Origin: Mesocentrotus franciscanus
Taxonomy: Eukaryota; Echinodermata; Echinoidea; Camarodonta; Strongylocentrotidae
Length of the DNA: 64,000 nucleotides
Assembly (NCBI GenBank): GCA_037976565.1
Contig: CP137683.1
Location: 15,705,699 to 15,769,698, forward strand
Reading direction: 5' to 3'
Positions 9,924-22,756 of the stretch are shown piece after piece. The translations under genes were made by a program, and so were the position numbers. The first letter of the stretch is position 1. Every line of letters starts with the position of its first letter. The notes below the pieces were generated by a model. It was not told the DNA's origin, ran no database searches, and saw only the letters and a list, made by a program, of their open reading frames with translations.

Positions 9924-11706
9924 ATGTCTTAATCAGTACTGATCAATGACATCATGTGACGGGACATCCAGTATCTACACTCAGAAGAATCCCAAACAAA
10001 ACCTTACTTCAAGACGATTGGCACTGTTCGACATACATGTATATTACACTGAAGAGTCTATGAAAAAGAAAACAAAAATATTGATGTGTTATGCATGTTT
10101 GTTAAGCTTCAGGTAAATATAGGGATGGACCTAGACTACTCTGATAAAGAGGGGGGGGGGGTGGATGTTTTACTTGTACAGAGGAGTTGATGTCCGCTTA
10201 TGAGGGGTTAGAAGCCATCACTTCCTTAGGAGTGAAGGCCACTCTAAATTATATAGGAATTAATTCCAAAGTTAGTTGTGGTTGAATTATTGTTTCAAGA
10301 GTTGGTTTCAAACTTTTCCAGTCAGGATTTCTACTCCAATTAGTTCCTTAAAATTAATCATCCCGCGCCCCCCCCCGAAGAAAAAAAAACACATTTTCAT
10401 TCCTGTACATTTACATAGATTTGACATAAAGTATGCTGGCAACCCCCTCCCCTCAACTCCCCTCAACTCCCCTCAACTCCCTCCCCCAGGGATTTGCCAA
10501 CAAGAGTAAAAAATATCCAGGTTTCGTGAGTAACCATCATGGTTAAAGCGATCCCAAAACTAGGTCAGCCTGCTAATTAGGCGGGATGAAAGCTAACAGT
10601 GCAAAAACAATACACCATTCGGATTTTATCATCTTCAAAAGAATTGAAAAGGTATGACAGCTTCATAAACACGCTGACTTTTGATATGACTTTTAATCTT
10701 ATATTTTTAAGACAAGAATAGATTTTTTGAAATATCACATTAGGGGCCTTTTTAATATTTGTAGAACAATATGTATGTTTGTGAATACATTATGGTTAAA
10801 ATTACACTTATAATGATAATATTCCCCTTATCCTAGATATTTTTTTTCCAAATGTAATCTTATATTAGAAACAAAATTAATATGAAGTACTATACCAAAA
10901 CATATAACTGTATATTTTGTTTTAATATGATATATACCATGTATACAATATTTTTATTTTTTGTCTTTTTACTTTTTAAATTACGTTTTTTGTATCGTAG
11001 ACTTCAAGAGGCTTATTATGTACATATTTCGGATGGTTTGATATTCGGTTATGTTGTATCTTAAAAGTAGTCGTGTATATATCTTCACTGCTTTCTAACA
11101 TATTTTTCACTTATTCGAGTCTAGTAAGTTTTTGCACAAATCATAAAATGACTTTATCCCATAAAGTAGCCTAAGAGATAATTATATACGATACCTACAT
11201 GTATATATATATATAGATATAAAAAAAAAATTTTTAATATTAAACGGATGGTAGCACAAACAATTCATTGTTACGTGAATATCTTTTGTGTAATGGACCG
11301 CAAACTAACGAGGTGATCTTTCGCAACAGGCTTGGTACTTCAAAGGTACCAAACATTTGTAGCGCTTTCATATTAGATTATTGTATCATTGTGATGGTAT
11401 GCTAACTTTTAAATAAATTTATCGAAGATTTATCGCTAGATTATTTAAAGTGTGTGCAGGTTTTACATAGTATATGCGTTTTGGTGTAGTCTGTATTTTA
11501 AAGCTTCTTTCGAAAAATCAACTCGAGGGCATTTTCAATACCCTACATCCCATAGAAACCATGTTCGGATTATATTGTAACACCTCATTGTCATGTTCAC
11601 ACAAGGTTATCAGGCTTTAGGTTGGTTTTTCCAAATTAGTTGTGATCGTGTTTTTTATGTGTACGTTGTGAGTTGAATCAACCAACGGGTATAAATATAA
11701 ATGATA

Positions 11707-11742
<36 letters not shown>

Positions 11743-12540
11743 AAGGCCATCTTTTTCGAAGAAGTTTGAGAGGAGAGAGGGAGAGAGTAGGGAGATGTGT
11801 GGGGGAATAGAGGAGAGAAATAGATACTTAAAGAGAAAGTTGAGTTCTGGGAAGAGGTGAAAAATAATTTGTGAGCGTTATCATTGTATTATGCAAGTGT
11901 GGAAGAACATCAGATAAAAAATGTTCCCTGAAAAGCATGGCTCTTCAAGTCCCTTAATATTGTAAAAAATATGGCATGTAACACCATAAAAATCGGGACG
12001 GATTTTTATGCCACATGTTCGTGTGGTCCCATGTACATCTTTCTGTGTACAGTGCTTGTAACTTTACCAAGACTGGACCAAATTTCTTATTATTTTGATG
12101 ATTCCAGAACCTTGCAGTACACACCTATACTTATATGCTAGATGATCGACCTTTTCTGATCTATTCCACAACGTTTCTTTCACAATGCAATCGCATGACC
12201 AGAACTCAACTTTATCTTTAAAGAAGAGTAATACTGATGAGAAAGAGAAAGAGTGAAAGACAGGAAGAAAAGAGAAAGAGACAGAGAGAGAGAGAGAGAG
12301 TGTGTGTGTGTGTGTGTGTGGGAAGAAGCAGATACATTCAATCAAAAGTGAGTTGCATGTAAACCCAATATGCATTTATCTAGCTCTAAAACGATAAGGA
12401 ACATAATTAACAGTAAACCATTTTCTAATTAATAACATTTATTTGAACTATATCTCGTTTGGAATACACAGAAAACACAATAATTACCCAAAGATGTAGG
12501 CCTATGTACAACAAGTTTTGACCTAAACTAAACTACGCAA
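9924..12540. other. 3'UTR and 3' flank of copy A, no gene recognised
   Basis: Homology to copy C persists to about 11160 (61200-62100) and to copy B from 10575 (36770 onward). The stretch holds a G run at 10150, three CTCAACTCCC units at 10450-10480, a TA run at 11711-11741 and a GA/GT run at 12285-12320. No conserved coding frame was seen. Confidence 0.5.
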
Positions 12541-13018
12541 ACACGTGAACGGAAGAATAGATATAAACCCAGCACCTTGGTCATACATCTACCTTCCACA
12601 GTTATTTAATTGAACAAAGTAAAGAAGAATAGAGCAAACAATTTTAGGAGAGAAAAGGGCAGACACAAGATATAAGTGCTAAAATGAGTACTATTATGAG
12701 TACAGAAATGATACACCATGAGGGACATGTAAGAAAAGAATATATGAGAAGAGAATAGAATAGAAAAAGAGAATATAGAGAGAGGCGGAGGGAGGGAGTG
12801 AGAGAGAAAGAGAGAGAGAGTATCATGTTCACACACAGTTTGTGAGCAGTATTAATATGTATATGCATGGTTCTGCAATACATACTTGCAATAACTGAAC
12901 CACAAAATGTACTGCCAAGGTTCAAGTCCAAGAACAACAATGCACGAAAGTACAGTCCACTTTGTCCCATAAAAATATATAGTTTGTGCAATATGCATAA
13001 GATAAAAATGACCATTCA

Positions 13019-13240
13019 TGAGTGATTTCGGAAAACGAAGAGTCAGGTGACCTAGCTTGGATGACGAAAATTATGCCTACGAAATTTGAAAGGGATCGGG
13101 CTGGAAGAAGGGACCTAGATAGGGATCACAAGCACTACGTGCAAAACGAATTGGATTTTTGGCATAAGATCAAGAAGAAAACACAGAAGAAGAATAAGAA
13201 TTCAGAACGCGAACAAGAACAAGACATTGACGAGTATGGA
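13019..13240 (+). repeat. Block duplicated in inverse orientation at 43670-43830
   Basis: tgagtgatttcggaaaac starts a roughly 150-bp block that is repeated on the minus strand ending at 43830. Both carry an open frame in the same register, but it begins after a TGA with no ATG, and the two copies differ mainly at amino-acid-changing positions. It is therefore recorded as a repeat rather than a gene. Confidence 0.6.
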
Positions 13241-13242
13241 GT

Positions 13243-13545
13243 CAGTCCGGTGGTGTAGAGGTGTTGCGGTCCCGTGGATAAGTCTCGGGACTTTGAATCC
13301 CAGTCGCAACACCAATGTCCTTTGGCAAGACATTAATCTACAATTGTCACATGCACTCCACCTAGGTGAGGTAAATGGGTACCTGACGAGATTCCTTTAA
13401 AAAATTTTTCGAGCGTTGTATATGGCAGCCATGCTAAAGCCAGGGTAATAATAATGGAGCATCAGGAGTGGCATTGTGCCAGGCATGAGCGCTATACTAG
13501 ACTCCACTATTATTATTAATATTATTATTATCATTATTATTAACT
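13243..13545 (+). mobile_element. tRNA-derived SINE, second family member
   Basis: gtccggtggtgtagaggtgt (A-box-like) is followed by tttgaatcccagtcg (B-box-like), a body with atgtcctttggcaagacatt and gtaaatgggtacc like the intron 6 SINE, and an ATT-rich tail (13505-13545). Confidence 0.75.
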
Positions 13546-13549
13546 AATA

Positions 13550-14600
13550 CCCTATTGTAAACGTTGGTAGCAAGGTTTTTAGTTTAATGAATATACTTGA
13601 TACCCGAGTTACATCAATTCAACAAGACAAACATGAGACCAATTAACAGCAGGCTGAAGAATACAAAAAATTACCTTACCTCCAATGGTGAGGAATCGGT
13701 CGGTATATATAGTCGGTACAGAATCAGTTTTGGCGGTATAAGAGGGTCTATGCATTAAGACTAAAACATTTAGCCGCCCACGCACGGACGAATGCGGAGG
13801 AAGGCCAAGGGCGTCACTAGTGAAAGCATATTACATATTGCAAAGCGAGTACACTGTATTCACATAAGCACTGTGGGTCTATATATGTACAGCTATCTCT
13901 GGATGTAGTGATACCAAGATAATACCGCACTGCTGTCTACTTAGAAAATAGCTGTACTATTATTGGTAAGTGACGTATTTTATCTACCTATCATTAAATA
14001 TTATCGTCACGAGATTAGCATGATTATGGATGGAATAAGTCACGAGTCAAATATATATTCCATACGTTCAAAAGAACAAGTATTTATGTTTCTACTTCTA
14101 CAGGGATACTCCATCACACGATCCATAAGACAGGATGTAATGCTGAGAAATTAATGCTTGGTGCATGCTTGTGGGTGGATATAATTAATGTGCAAGTCAA
14201 CATCTGTTCCTCGGTTTAGTGTAGATCGGTGTACATCATTTTTTTCTTCTTTATTTATTTACACGTCAAGGTAAAAACATAATGATACAATCTTCCATTC
14301 AAACATGTATAATGGGATATCTGAAGTGGGAGGACAACCATGAAAAGCATTATTAAATGGCTTGTTAAAAATGATCCTCATCGTAAGATATATGTGGATA
14401 TAGCATCAAAATGAAATGTACTGTATTTGCAATTAGGTCAAAGCTCTTGTACAAATACATATGGTTGAGATGCAATGCTTTTGATGTACATACTTCATAA
14501 TTCTATCCCTCGAGCAATTTCCATCTTGGATAGGATATGCAGGTACATGTATATACTTCTGGCGGTACTGTGTAGGCCTACCCTACAATCATATCTAAGT
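13550..14600. other. Intergenic sequence conserved with unit 2
   Basis: Blocks such as attgtaaacgttggtagc (13554) and acaaatacatatggttgag (14450) recur at about 44205 and 44745. No conserved reading frame was seen. Confidence 0.5.
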
Positions 14601-14607
14601 TATTATC

Positions 14608-14780
14608 AGTGGCGTAATGAGCAAAAGCGTTTGGGAGGGGGGTAGAACAAAAATTTGCATCACCACCAGACTCTTACATGTTACATGCAGGCCCCGCGGA
14701 GCGTTTTTCAAAGTGGGGGGTGATTTGTGGGGTCCAGGGGGCAAAGCAACAATGATACAAACTTACATTCATCATATCCT
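14608..14780 (+). mobile_element. End fragment of a CAGTGGCGTA (hAT-like) element
   Basis: Starts cagtggcgtaatgagcaaaa and continues through ttacatgcaggccccgcgga. It matches the reverse complement of the right end of the 32035-35392 element. The partner end was not identified. Confidence 0.6.
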
Positions 14781-15539
14781 CATATTAATTCCTCTTCTAC
14801 GCTCTGAGCGATGTCAGCATTTTTACTACAAATTATCAGCATAAAATAATTATTAGTTACAATTTCATCCTTTGAATAATAAACTGATCATTCTTAAACA
14901 GTTATCAACAGGCCTTTAATACAAGATAAGATTCAGCTTACCACCGCTTGTGGGTTACATTAATTCAGGTCTACTGACGCAGGTTCTGCCCTCACAAAAC
15001 AGCTCGTCCAAGACGACATATGTTAATGTAAAATAACATAAACCGCTTGCTGGTAGAACACTGTAACTTGACACAATTCTATTCTGGCTTGGCTCGCGCT
15101 CGCGCTAAAATCAATTGGCTACCCGCTATTCCAGGCCATACATCCTCTTTTGGCGAGAACAAAATAAATACTTTTAAATTACTTAGGAAATGACATCAAA
15201 ATATCACTTCCAGTGTGACAGTCATGTACCAAGGAAAACATAATTAATTTAATTCTTTCTTCTATAACTGCCTTCTCCCTTGGGGCACTACTCAAAATAT
15301 ATTATGGATAGCCCTCCTAAGTTCTAAAATTTTAAAGATTTGTGAGGTCGCAGTGCGATAATTACATTTTATAAAGAGGAAAAAAAAAAATCCTGATGGG
15401 AGTATAAGCACATTCTCATAACGGAAGAGTGAAAAAGACCTTTGATAAGTAACATAATTTATATCATCTATAAATGCGAGTGAGCGTAGCGAGCGAGCTT
15501 TGGTGGAAATTGCTCTCAGTTGCTTCAAATTAGGCGCAC

Positions 15540-16500
15540 GTTTAATGATGAGAGGAAAAGGGAACACTAATCGAAAGGGATAAGACACTTATTAGAAAAG
15601 AAAAGGAGGCACATGTTAAAATAAACGGGGCACTTATCAGAGATGAAAATGGGTAATTATGAGAAGGGGAAGGGGTACACATAAAAAGGAAAAATAGCAA
15701 TTATTGGAAAGGAAAAGTTGCACGTGTCAAAATAAAATGGGCAGTTATTAGCGATGAAAAGGGGCACTCATCAGAGATTAATAGAGCACCCATCAGGGGA
15801 AGGGGCACTTGACAAAGTAAAACGAGCATTTCTCAGATTTGAAAAGGGGCAATTATCGGAGGTGAAGGGGCACTTATCTGAAGTGAAAAGGAGTAATTTC
15901 ACGTACCTGAAAAGGGACATTTTTCCAGAGATGAAAAGGGGCAATTATGAGAATGAAAAGGGACACTTTTCATAGGTGAAAAGGGGCATTTATGAGAAGG
16001 GGAAGGGGCTCTTTTTTGTAAAGGGGGCACTTATCTAAGGAAATGGGGCACATGTGAAAATAAAAGGTGCGCTTATCCGAGTTGAAAAGGGGTAGTTATT
16101 AAAAAGGGTTAGTTATTAAAAAAAGGGGAAGGGGCACTTCTTACAAGGGGAAAAGGGGCATTTGTCAAAGTAAAAGGGGCACCTCTCAGATCTGAATAGG
16201 TCAGTTATAAGAGGTGGAGCGGGCACTTATCAAAAGTAAAGAGGGGCACTTCTCGTACCTGAAAAGGGGCACTTACTAGGGATTAAAAAGGGCACTTATG
16301 AGATTGGAAAATGGACACTTATTGCAAAGGAAAGTGGTAACTTGTTGAAGGAAAAAGGGCAGGTGTCAAAATAAAAGGGGCACTAATCAGAGGTGAAAAG
16401 GGAAGGGGCACTTTTACAAAGTAATAGGGGCATTTGTCAGAGAAAAAAGGGTACTTTTCCTATGTAAAAAGGGGCACTTTTGGGGAACTTGAAGAAGTGG
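15540..16500 (+). repeat. Degenerate minisatellite, about 24-bp unit
   Basis: Dozens of variants of aaaaggggcacttatcagag with units of about 20-26 bp. The array is absent from the matching part of unit 2, where 15290 and 16550 correspond to points only about 260 bp apart (48245 and 48510). It probably lies inside a larger insertion that ends cgccgcctctg near 16547. Frames across it are not conserved. Confidence 0.85.
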
Positions 16501-16547
16501 GAGGGGGGACCGTGCCCTCTGCCCCCCTCCCGGGAGCGCCGCCTCTG

Positions 16548-17660
16548 AGTGAATTCAATTCAATTAAATTCAATGTGGTTTCTTAGAAATACAAAGTAGT
16601 AGTCCATGGACTAAATGCACAATGTTTACAATGTAAAAATAGTCATAAAATAGGATCATCAATTAAAGAAAGAAGAAAATTAATACGAAGTTAAAGTACA
16701 TAATATATACAAATCAAAATCACACTTTTAAACAGGCAAAGAGCTTTGGAAACAGAACGTTAAGTATTATACGAAATAGAAGTAAAATCAATCAAATTTA
16801 TGGCTCATAATAAGTTGATCTATCATCATTTATGCAATCTAAAAGGCAAATTATTTTTAATTAATTATTCCAAGATATATAATTATGTGTGAAATAAATA
16901 TATGTTTTGTAATACTAACATAAAGGAAATTGTGATGTTCGAGAGTTAATGACCAACTGGTATTAAAACATATACCCGCGGTACCGTTGGTAACTGAAAC
17001 ATATTGATAAAATCGTAATAATTAGAAAATGTATCGTCCCGTATTGCAAAATTCTAAGTTCCCATTATTTATACATATATACATTCTTCCATTAATAATC
17101 AATGCTTTCTATCGAATTTGAGTTTTTTAATCGTGCAATTTTGAACGGCGAGAGAGCATCTTTTTAAAGATTTGTTAAAAGAAAACCTCACCCCAAAGAA
17201 TAAGTGTAGATATTCTGAAAAAAATTAGACGTTTTTCTGCCCTTTGACGTACAATATTTCTTACGAAAATGTACAAGAGATATATAAGCGAAGATATTCT
17301 TAGCATAATGTGATCCCTTTAGCATGACATGGGCGCAGCCATTTTCTTGAAAATGTGACGTACCAGTTGAAGTTGTACATGACTGTATCTTGCACCAAGC
17401 TTAAGTTGGAAAGACTTTTTAAATCAATAACAAAACCTTAATTCAATGAGGAAAAATCATGGCTGAGAAGATAGAAATTATATTTGGTGAAATATATATA
17501 ACAGGAGAACAGTAACTAATTCATTTAAGATACCAATTATAGCAGTTGACAAATCTATTTCATTTATGAGAAACCTTCACCCCAGAAGTGCACCAACTTA
17601 TTTATGCAATTTGCGTTCTGGTAATTGTAGTACAAAGGATAATAGCAGGTGAATGAAATG
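16548..17660. other. Intergenic 3' flank of unit 1
   Basis: gaattcaattcaattaaatt through about 17160 aligns with 48509-49100. In unit 2 the foldback element 49115-49994 interrupts the site that is empty here (gaacggcgagagagc, 17146). The remaining 500 bases show no recognised content. Confidence 0.5.
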
Positions 17661-19733
17661 CTTCATCACCACACACACCTGGGAAGGAAGCATCCATGAA
17701 TGTAAATACACTAACTTGATAAAAAAAACTTCATAGTACGTCACATATTGGAAAATGGCGATGCCCATGTCGTGCTGACAAACTGTATACCTTATTCTTG
17801 CTTTATGCCTCTCTCGTACACTTTGATGGGGAATCTTGTAGATTAATGGGCAAGAATATAATTAATCTCTCCGAATGTTAAAGTCAAGTTATTTCTTTGG
17901 GTGAGGTTTCCGTAATGTTCAAATAAAATAGACTGCCACTCAGGGGTTTCGATTTGTATCCGTGGTTGGGGATGATAGGTGCCAAAATATTTTCGGCAAT
18001 GGATCAAAGCAACCAAGAGGTAGAAGCGTGTGGCAGGTTGCACCCTCCCTTCCAAGTTATTAACTTTTCAAGTCACCCTCAATAAAGATAACATTTCAGA
18101 GAATATAAGAGTGGTAATAAAATTAATAACATGCTAAATGTTAGTCCTGACTCTTGCCTGCAGTGTAGGCCTACCAGACTGATATCATCTATTTTTAAAC
18201 GAAATTTAGACATTACCAAAAAAATCCAATGGTGAGGGATATCAACTTGTGAAAGTATTATGTTACCAGTGGGCAAATGCATTAATAAGCAACCAGGAAA
18301 GGTTCATGTAGACAGAAAATTCTTTATTTCCTGGTGATAGAAACATACATTTTATGAATATTGATGTCTCCAAACAACATTCATCGTGAAAAACCCATTC
18401 CAATATTCTGTGTAAGGAGATCTCAAAAACATAGTTCTCATTAGTAAATGAAAAACATATTGCTTTTGGTTCTTCATTTGACTCTCTTCCTTCTTTAATT
18501 AAACCAACTGAATCCTCTCTGCGGGAAACTCAATTCAATGAAACAGAATATCACTGATGCAAAATGACAGAAAATGTTCACTCCTGATCTCATACAAACT
18601 GTCTGTTTCTTGAAAACATAATATAAAACTTACGTTCCAACTACCAAACAACAAACCCTCCATTATCTCCTTCTTCACCCAGATATACTTATCATACCAG
18701 ATACGCTCTAAAATATAAGCATAATATTCCCTAAGGCCCTGCATGACCAGAGCACTATTTTTTTCTCAAAAACTATAACCAGTCTTAGAAGGTGCATTAT
18801 TATTGGAAGGGTGTTATAAACAAAACTTCAAACTTAATAACATTCTATAACCTTCAAAAACACCTTAACTCTTATGCCTGTGGCGTTTGCATACAATACA
18901 TAGGCCTACATCAGCTTTTCAATAAAACAAAAATAAGTTGTGACATAATAATCTTTCTCCAAAATATCGAACTGGAGTATTCTGTTGTATTGCTTGTTTA
19001 TGTACATACAACGAGCTTATTTTCAAGAGGCACTAGATCCATGTGTGTAACTTAAGAAAGAACTCGTTTACCCGATTTTGATCAGGTGTCTATGGAAAAT
19101 TGTTATTAAAAGATGCATGTGTTCATAATTTCTCTCGTAATTTAGGTTAATAATTTTGTTCAAGGTTAATAGAGGAAAATTATATCATTATCTCCATTTG
19201 CTATCAAAAGATTTTGCTCCTTTCGGAAAATAGTTCTTCAAATGTTTTACATGTAGAGATATAAATAAACAAAGAAATGGATGAAATCAATAAAACAAAA
19301 TAGATACTGAGTATGAATCAGGGAACAAACTGAAAGTTTCGTCTCCTACATGCTGCCATTTGGACAAAACCTTCTTCTCTTCAATGATACAATATTTATT
19401 ACTTTACTTGCATTATGAAAAAACGCATCATCAACCCCACATAGTCATAGCTTTAAAAATCACTTCAGATTGAACTGGCCAAAAGTCATGTGATATTCTT
19501 GCTCAGATGCTTTCCTTTACCTTTAAGAGTTCTTTATATTGAGGAATTGGTTGATAATTTTTTCTTGGCAATAATGCCCAAATTAAAAGAGTTAAACAAA
19601 TACACGACTGTAACTCCTAGCGCGTTTTGAAAAATGTTTTAGGAAATATCAGGAAATAAAATGACTGAAAAAAAAACAAATTAAGATACAATGACGTGAA
19701 TTTTGAAAAAAGGTGAACGGAAACAACATAACA
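17661..19733. other. Upstream part of unit 2, largely unexplained
   Basis: After the first 110 bases, which match the start of the window, this 2-kb stretch has no counterpart in units 1 or 3. One minus-strand open segment with splice-like borders (18634-18738) is reported separately. Nothing else was recognised. Confidence 0.4.
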
Positions 19734-20197
19734 ACTAGTGAACTATCTTTTAACTCTCCCTCTCTCTACTTCTTTTTTGCACTTTTGCGTTTCGCGCTTA
19801 ACATTTAGCTCGTTGCTTTTTAACGCTGCGGCTTTGCATTTGGCGCACTGCATTTCTATGATGCTGTTGATTGAATAAATTGAATAAATTCATCAATTCC
19901 TGATGAAGCCGTATGAGCGAGAATTCAATTTATTCTTGTCTCATATACGGTTGTCTCATTTACTTCGTTTTCTATTTATATATGTATGTATTATGAAAAT
20001 GAGATAGCAAATGTGTATATTGATGGTCATCTTGCGAGTAATAACCATTAACTACTCTCATCGGGCTCTCATCATTAATTTTTCTCTTCATTTTTTGTTT
20101 TTTTGATGGTGAATTATTGGGGGAATGATTGTACAGGCCACCCCCACCTGAAATATTTTTGGGGGATATATCCCCCCCCCCCGTGATCGACACCCCT
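19734..20197. mobile_element. Dispersed element, copy 1 of 2
   Basis: About 460 bp from ctctccctctctctacttct to cccgtgatcgacacccctg recur at 39455-39911. The right end (inverted: caggggtgtcgatcacgggg) resembles the CAGGGGCGTAGACA end of the hAT-like elements, so a related non-autonomous element is likely. The left end is undefined. Confidence 0.55.
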
Positions 20198-20925
20198 GCT
20201 GCCACTTGTAAATCGCATTTTCAAATGAAGAGGTATCACCGGTCATTGTACAAAGGGTTGAATTTGCGTCAGCGGAATTTAAATGACCTCCTTTCTTTTG
20301 TGAAGATTTTATATAGTTCCAGCATTGTCTATGAACAAATATAGTCAACTTTAGATAAGAAGAGTTATTGTGAGATATTGCTGTGGTATTCATACTATTT
20401 ATTTCCCTTTTTAGGTGGAGGAGAAAGGTATTATCTAGAAAGTTGAAAGTCGCGATTATCAAGCCCAAAATTTCTCCTATTTTGTATGTAGTAAAAAGAA
20501 ATCATAAAATTTAATAAAATTTGTATTTTTCACTAACCATGGAAAAACCTTTATATATTCCAGTGACTTAAATACATTATTGGCCATATTTTTTTGTTAT
20601 TCCCCCATATATACATGTATATATTCTATTCAGTCATTAATAATCACGAATAGATATGTAAATTCCGATCTATTAAAGAAGAAATGGAATATGTGCTTGC
20701 AAATTTCTCATTTTTCTACTTGATTTTGAGCACGTGCAATTTTGAATATCATAAAACTCTTTTCCGATACTGAAATTTCCTCTATTTCTCACTCATTATT
20801 CTCTTTGTTTGATTTTATTACAATCACTTCCCCGAGCTGTAGGCTTATAGTACGTCAGTTTGCATGTAGCAGTAGTATAGCCGTATTTTGTTCATCAGTT
20901 CCGGAGAATAATACCAATAACAATA

Positions 20926-20927
<2 letters not shown>

Positions 20928-20973
<46 letters not shown>

Positions 20974-20998
20974 GTAATAGTAATAATAATAATAATTT
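20928..20998. repeat. AAT microsatellite
   Basis: A run of AAT triplets with a few AGT changes, at the place of a similar tract in unit 1 (887-956). Confidence 0.9.
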
Positions 20999-21269
20999 TA
21001 CTCGCCGATAATTGCTCCGGGATTTATTATGATAAAATATTCTCTCATTTGTATTTCTCACAATCGTGTATTTATTGCCAGGAGAGCGGCCAAAGTTGTT
21101 GCGTTTGCTCTTATGAATGTATTCAAGCTAAAAGTAAAGATCAAACTGAGGCACTCGGCTTGGCATTGTTCAAATCTCACCTGCCGCCGACAAATAATTA
21201 ATAAAGGTTAAAGATTTTTCAAATTAAAGGACAATAAAATTGAATCTGGTCTCGCAGAAACTATTGGCC

Positions 21270-21340
21270 CGTGTCTGTGGTCTAGTGAATAGTTATGGCA
21301 TTGGTGTTCTAAGTCAGGGACCCGGGTTCGATTTTTTTTC
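21270..21340 (+). repeat. tRNA-like SINE head, unit 2
   Basis: Counterpart of 1355-1432, with tggtctagtgaatagtta and gggttcgatttt. The B-box-like part runs into a T-rich stretch. Confidence 0.5.
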
Positions 21341-21460
21341 TTTTTCAACCTTTGCAAAAATCAAAGAATTGAGAAACTTTTTTAGATCTACGCACAATTA
21401 GTCTCTCATTTCATAATTTTCAATGATTATCTATATATATATATTTATATATGTATATAC

Positions 21461-21498
<38 letters not shown>

Positions 21499-21579
21499 AT
21501 CAACAAAAATAAGTACATTATGATGGAAAGACGAATTTTTAATATTTTCCATCGTTTTAGGTGAATTTGACCCGACATC

Positions 21580-21871
21580 ATGGCCGAACCACCAGTCTAC
21601 ACTCCCCATGAGCAACAGAATATCGACCACCCACCTCCTGGAGCATATCAACAAGGTCAACCGGCAGCATATCCGAGGGGCCAACCGGTAGCGTATGCGC
21701 AGGGCCAACCGGTAGCATATCCACAAGGTCAACCGGTAGCATATCCACAGGGCCAACCGGTAGCATATCCACAGGGTCAACCGGTAGCTTATCCGCAAGG
21801 CCAACCAGGGGTAGTGTATCCGCCAGGTCAGCAGGTCGTGATCTATCAGGGGCACCGCCCATGTGTACCAC
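21580..21871 (+). pseudogene. Copy B exon 1 (seven repeat units, 2-nt deletion)
   Basis: 292 nt instead of 318. It begins MAEPPVYTPH (PPVY kept) and carries seven octapeptides (21643-21810), some diverged (AYQQGQPA, AYPRGQPV, AYAQGQPV). The end aligns with copy A only if two G are added after ATCTATCAGGGG. Without them the exon ends in phase 1 while exon 2 expects phase 0. Confidence 0.75.
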
Positions 21872-22284
21872 GTAAGAATCTCTTATTGAGGGATCCGTTT
21901 GGTGTTCCACAGGGTTACGTAATATGGCCTAACATTTTCTGTTGGATTTATTTATTTTTTGGTGAATCATGTAGGCGTAGACTAGTGGGGTCGCTCTGTT
22001 AGGGACTTATTGTAATAAAATAATAATTAGAATATACATTTATAAAGTGCAGACACTATGCAAAATATGTTCTACTGCGCTGCAAGAGCTCCGTATATGC
22101 TTAATATCTACAACATAAAGTTAAAAAGAAAACTTTTTGTAGAAATGCATTACACTTTGGGACTAAAGAACAAAATATAGGCCTAATTAACTCTTTGCTT
22201 TCTCTAGGGTAAATGCAGAGACCATTTCCTAAACTATCCTTCCAGGGGTGAGATGTTGGTCAATCTTTCCCCTGCTCTCTCTCT

Positions 22285-22746
22285 CTACGTGCCATATCCT
22301 GAGACGTTGGCGACCATGGAGTGCCACAACTCTTTGTCCCATATTCTATGAAGTAATTCATTCTCCCCGAGATCAATTCCACTTTCAGAAATCCCACTCC
22401 TTAAGCTACTCATCCACATAATCCTCCTTCTACCCCTACTCCTCCTCCCCTCGATTCTTCCAGTCAGTGCAAGATTTTCCAAACCATTCTTCCGTATAAC
22501 ATGACCCAAGAAGCTCAGCTGTCGACCTCTTATATTATTCAGAAGCATTCGTCTTGTTCCTGCCATGGCAAAAACCTCATTATTACAAACTCTTTCTGTC
22601 CATGAAATTCTTAGCATCCTTCTCAGGAACCAAACTTCACAACTTTCCAGTCGCTTTCTAAGGTCTGATGTCAGGGTCCAAGCTTCACATCCATACATCA
22701 GAACTGGATACACATAGCAATTGAGTACGCGGAGTCTCGTTTTCAT
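22285..22746 (-). pseudogene. LINE C-terminal region
   Basis: Open frame of 153 codons beginning MKTRLRVLNCYVYPVLMYGC, with the thumb-like CEAWTL and RRMLRISWTERV stretches and a C-terminal RRSRGRRRIMW region common in RTE-type proteins. It ends about 8 bp before the GA-repeat tail. Confidence 0.8.
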
Positions 22747-22756
22747 CTTCAGCTTC

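Larger units (their letters stand above)
1..17660 (+). other. Tandem duplication unit 1 (contains gene copy A)
   Basis: The first bases (cttcatcaccaaacacacct) recur almost unchanged at 17661, where unit 2 begins. The 5' flank, exons, introns and 3' flank of copy A align block by block with the other two units. The 3' flank blocks at 12550-13020, 13550-14230, 15250-15300 and 16550-17160 reappear at about 39920-40390, 44190-44750, 48177-48245 and 48510-49100. Boundaries are approximate because only matching blocks were traced by eye. Confidence 0.7.

Noticed and set aside
13022..13258. 78-codon frame with a similar frame on the minus strand at 43592-43828
   Set aside because: Starts after a stop with GTG, lacks an ATG, and the two copies differ mostly at non-synonymous positions, so it behaves as a non-coding repeat.
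15754..15975. 73-codon Lys/Glu-rich frame
   Set aside because: Lies wholly within the degenerate minisatellite and is not maintained in neighbouring units.
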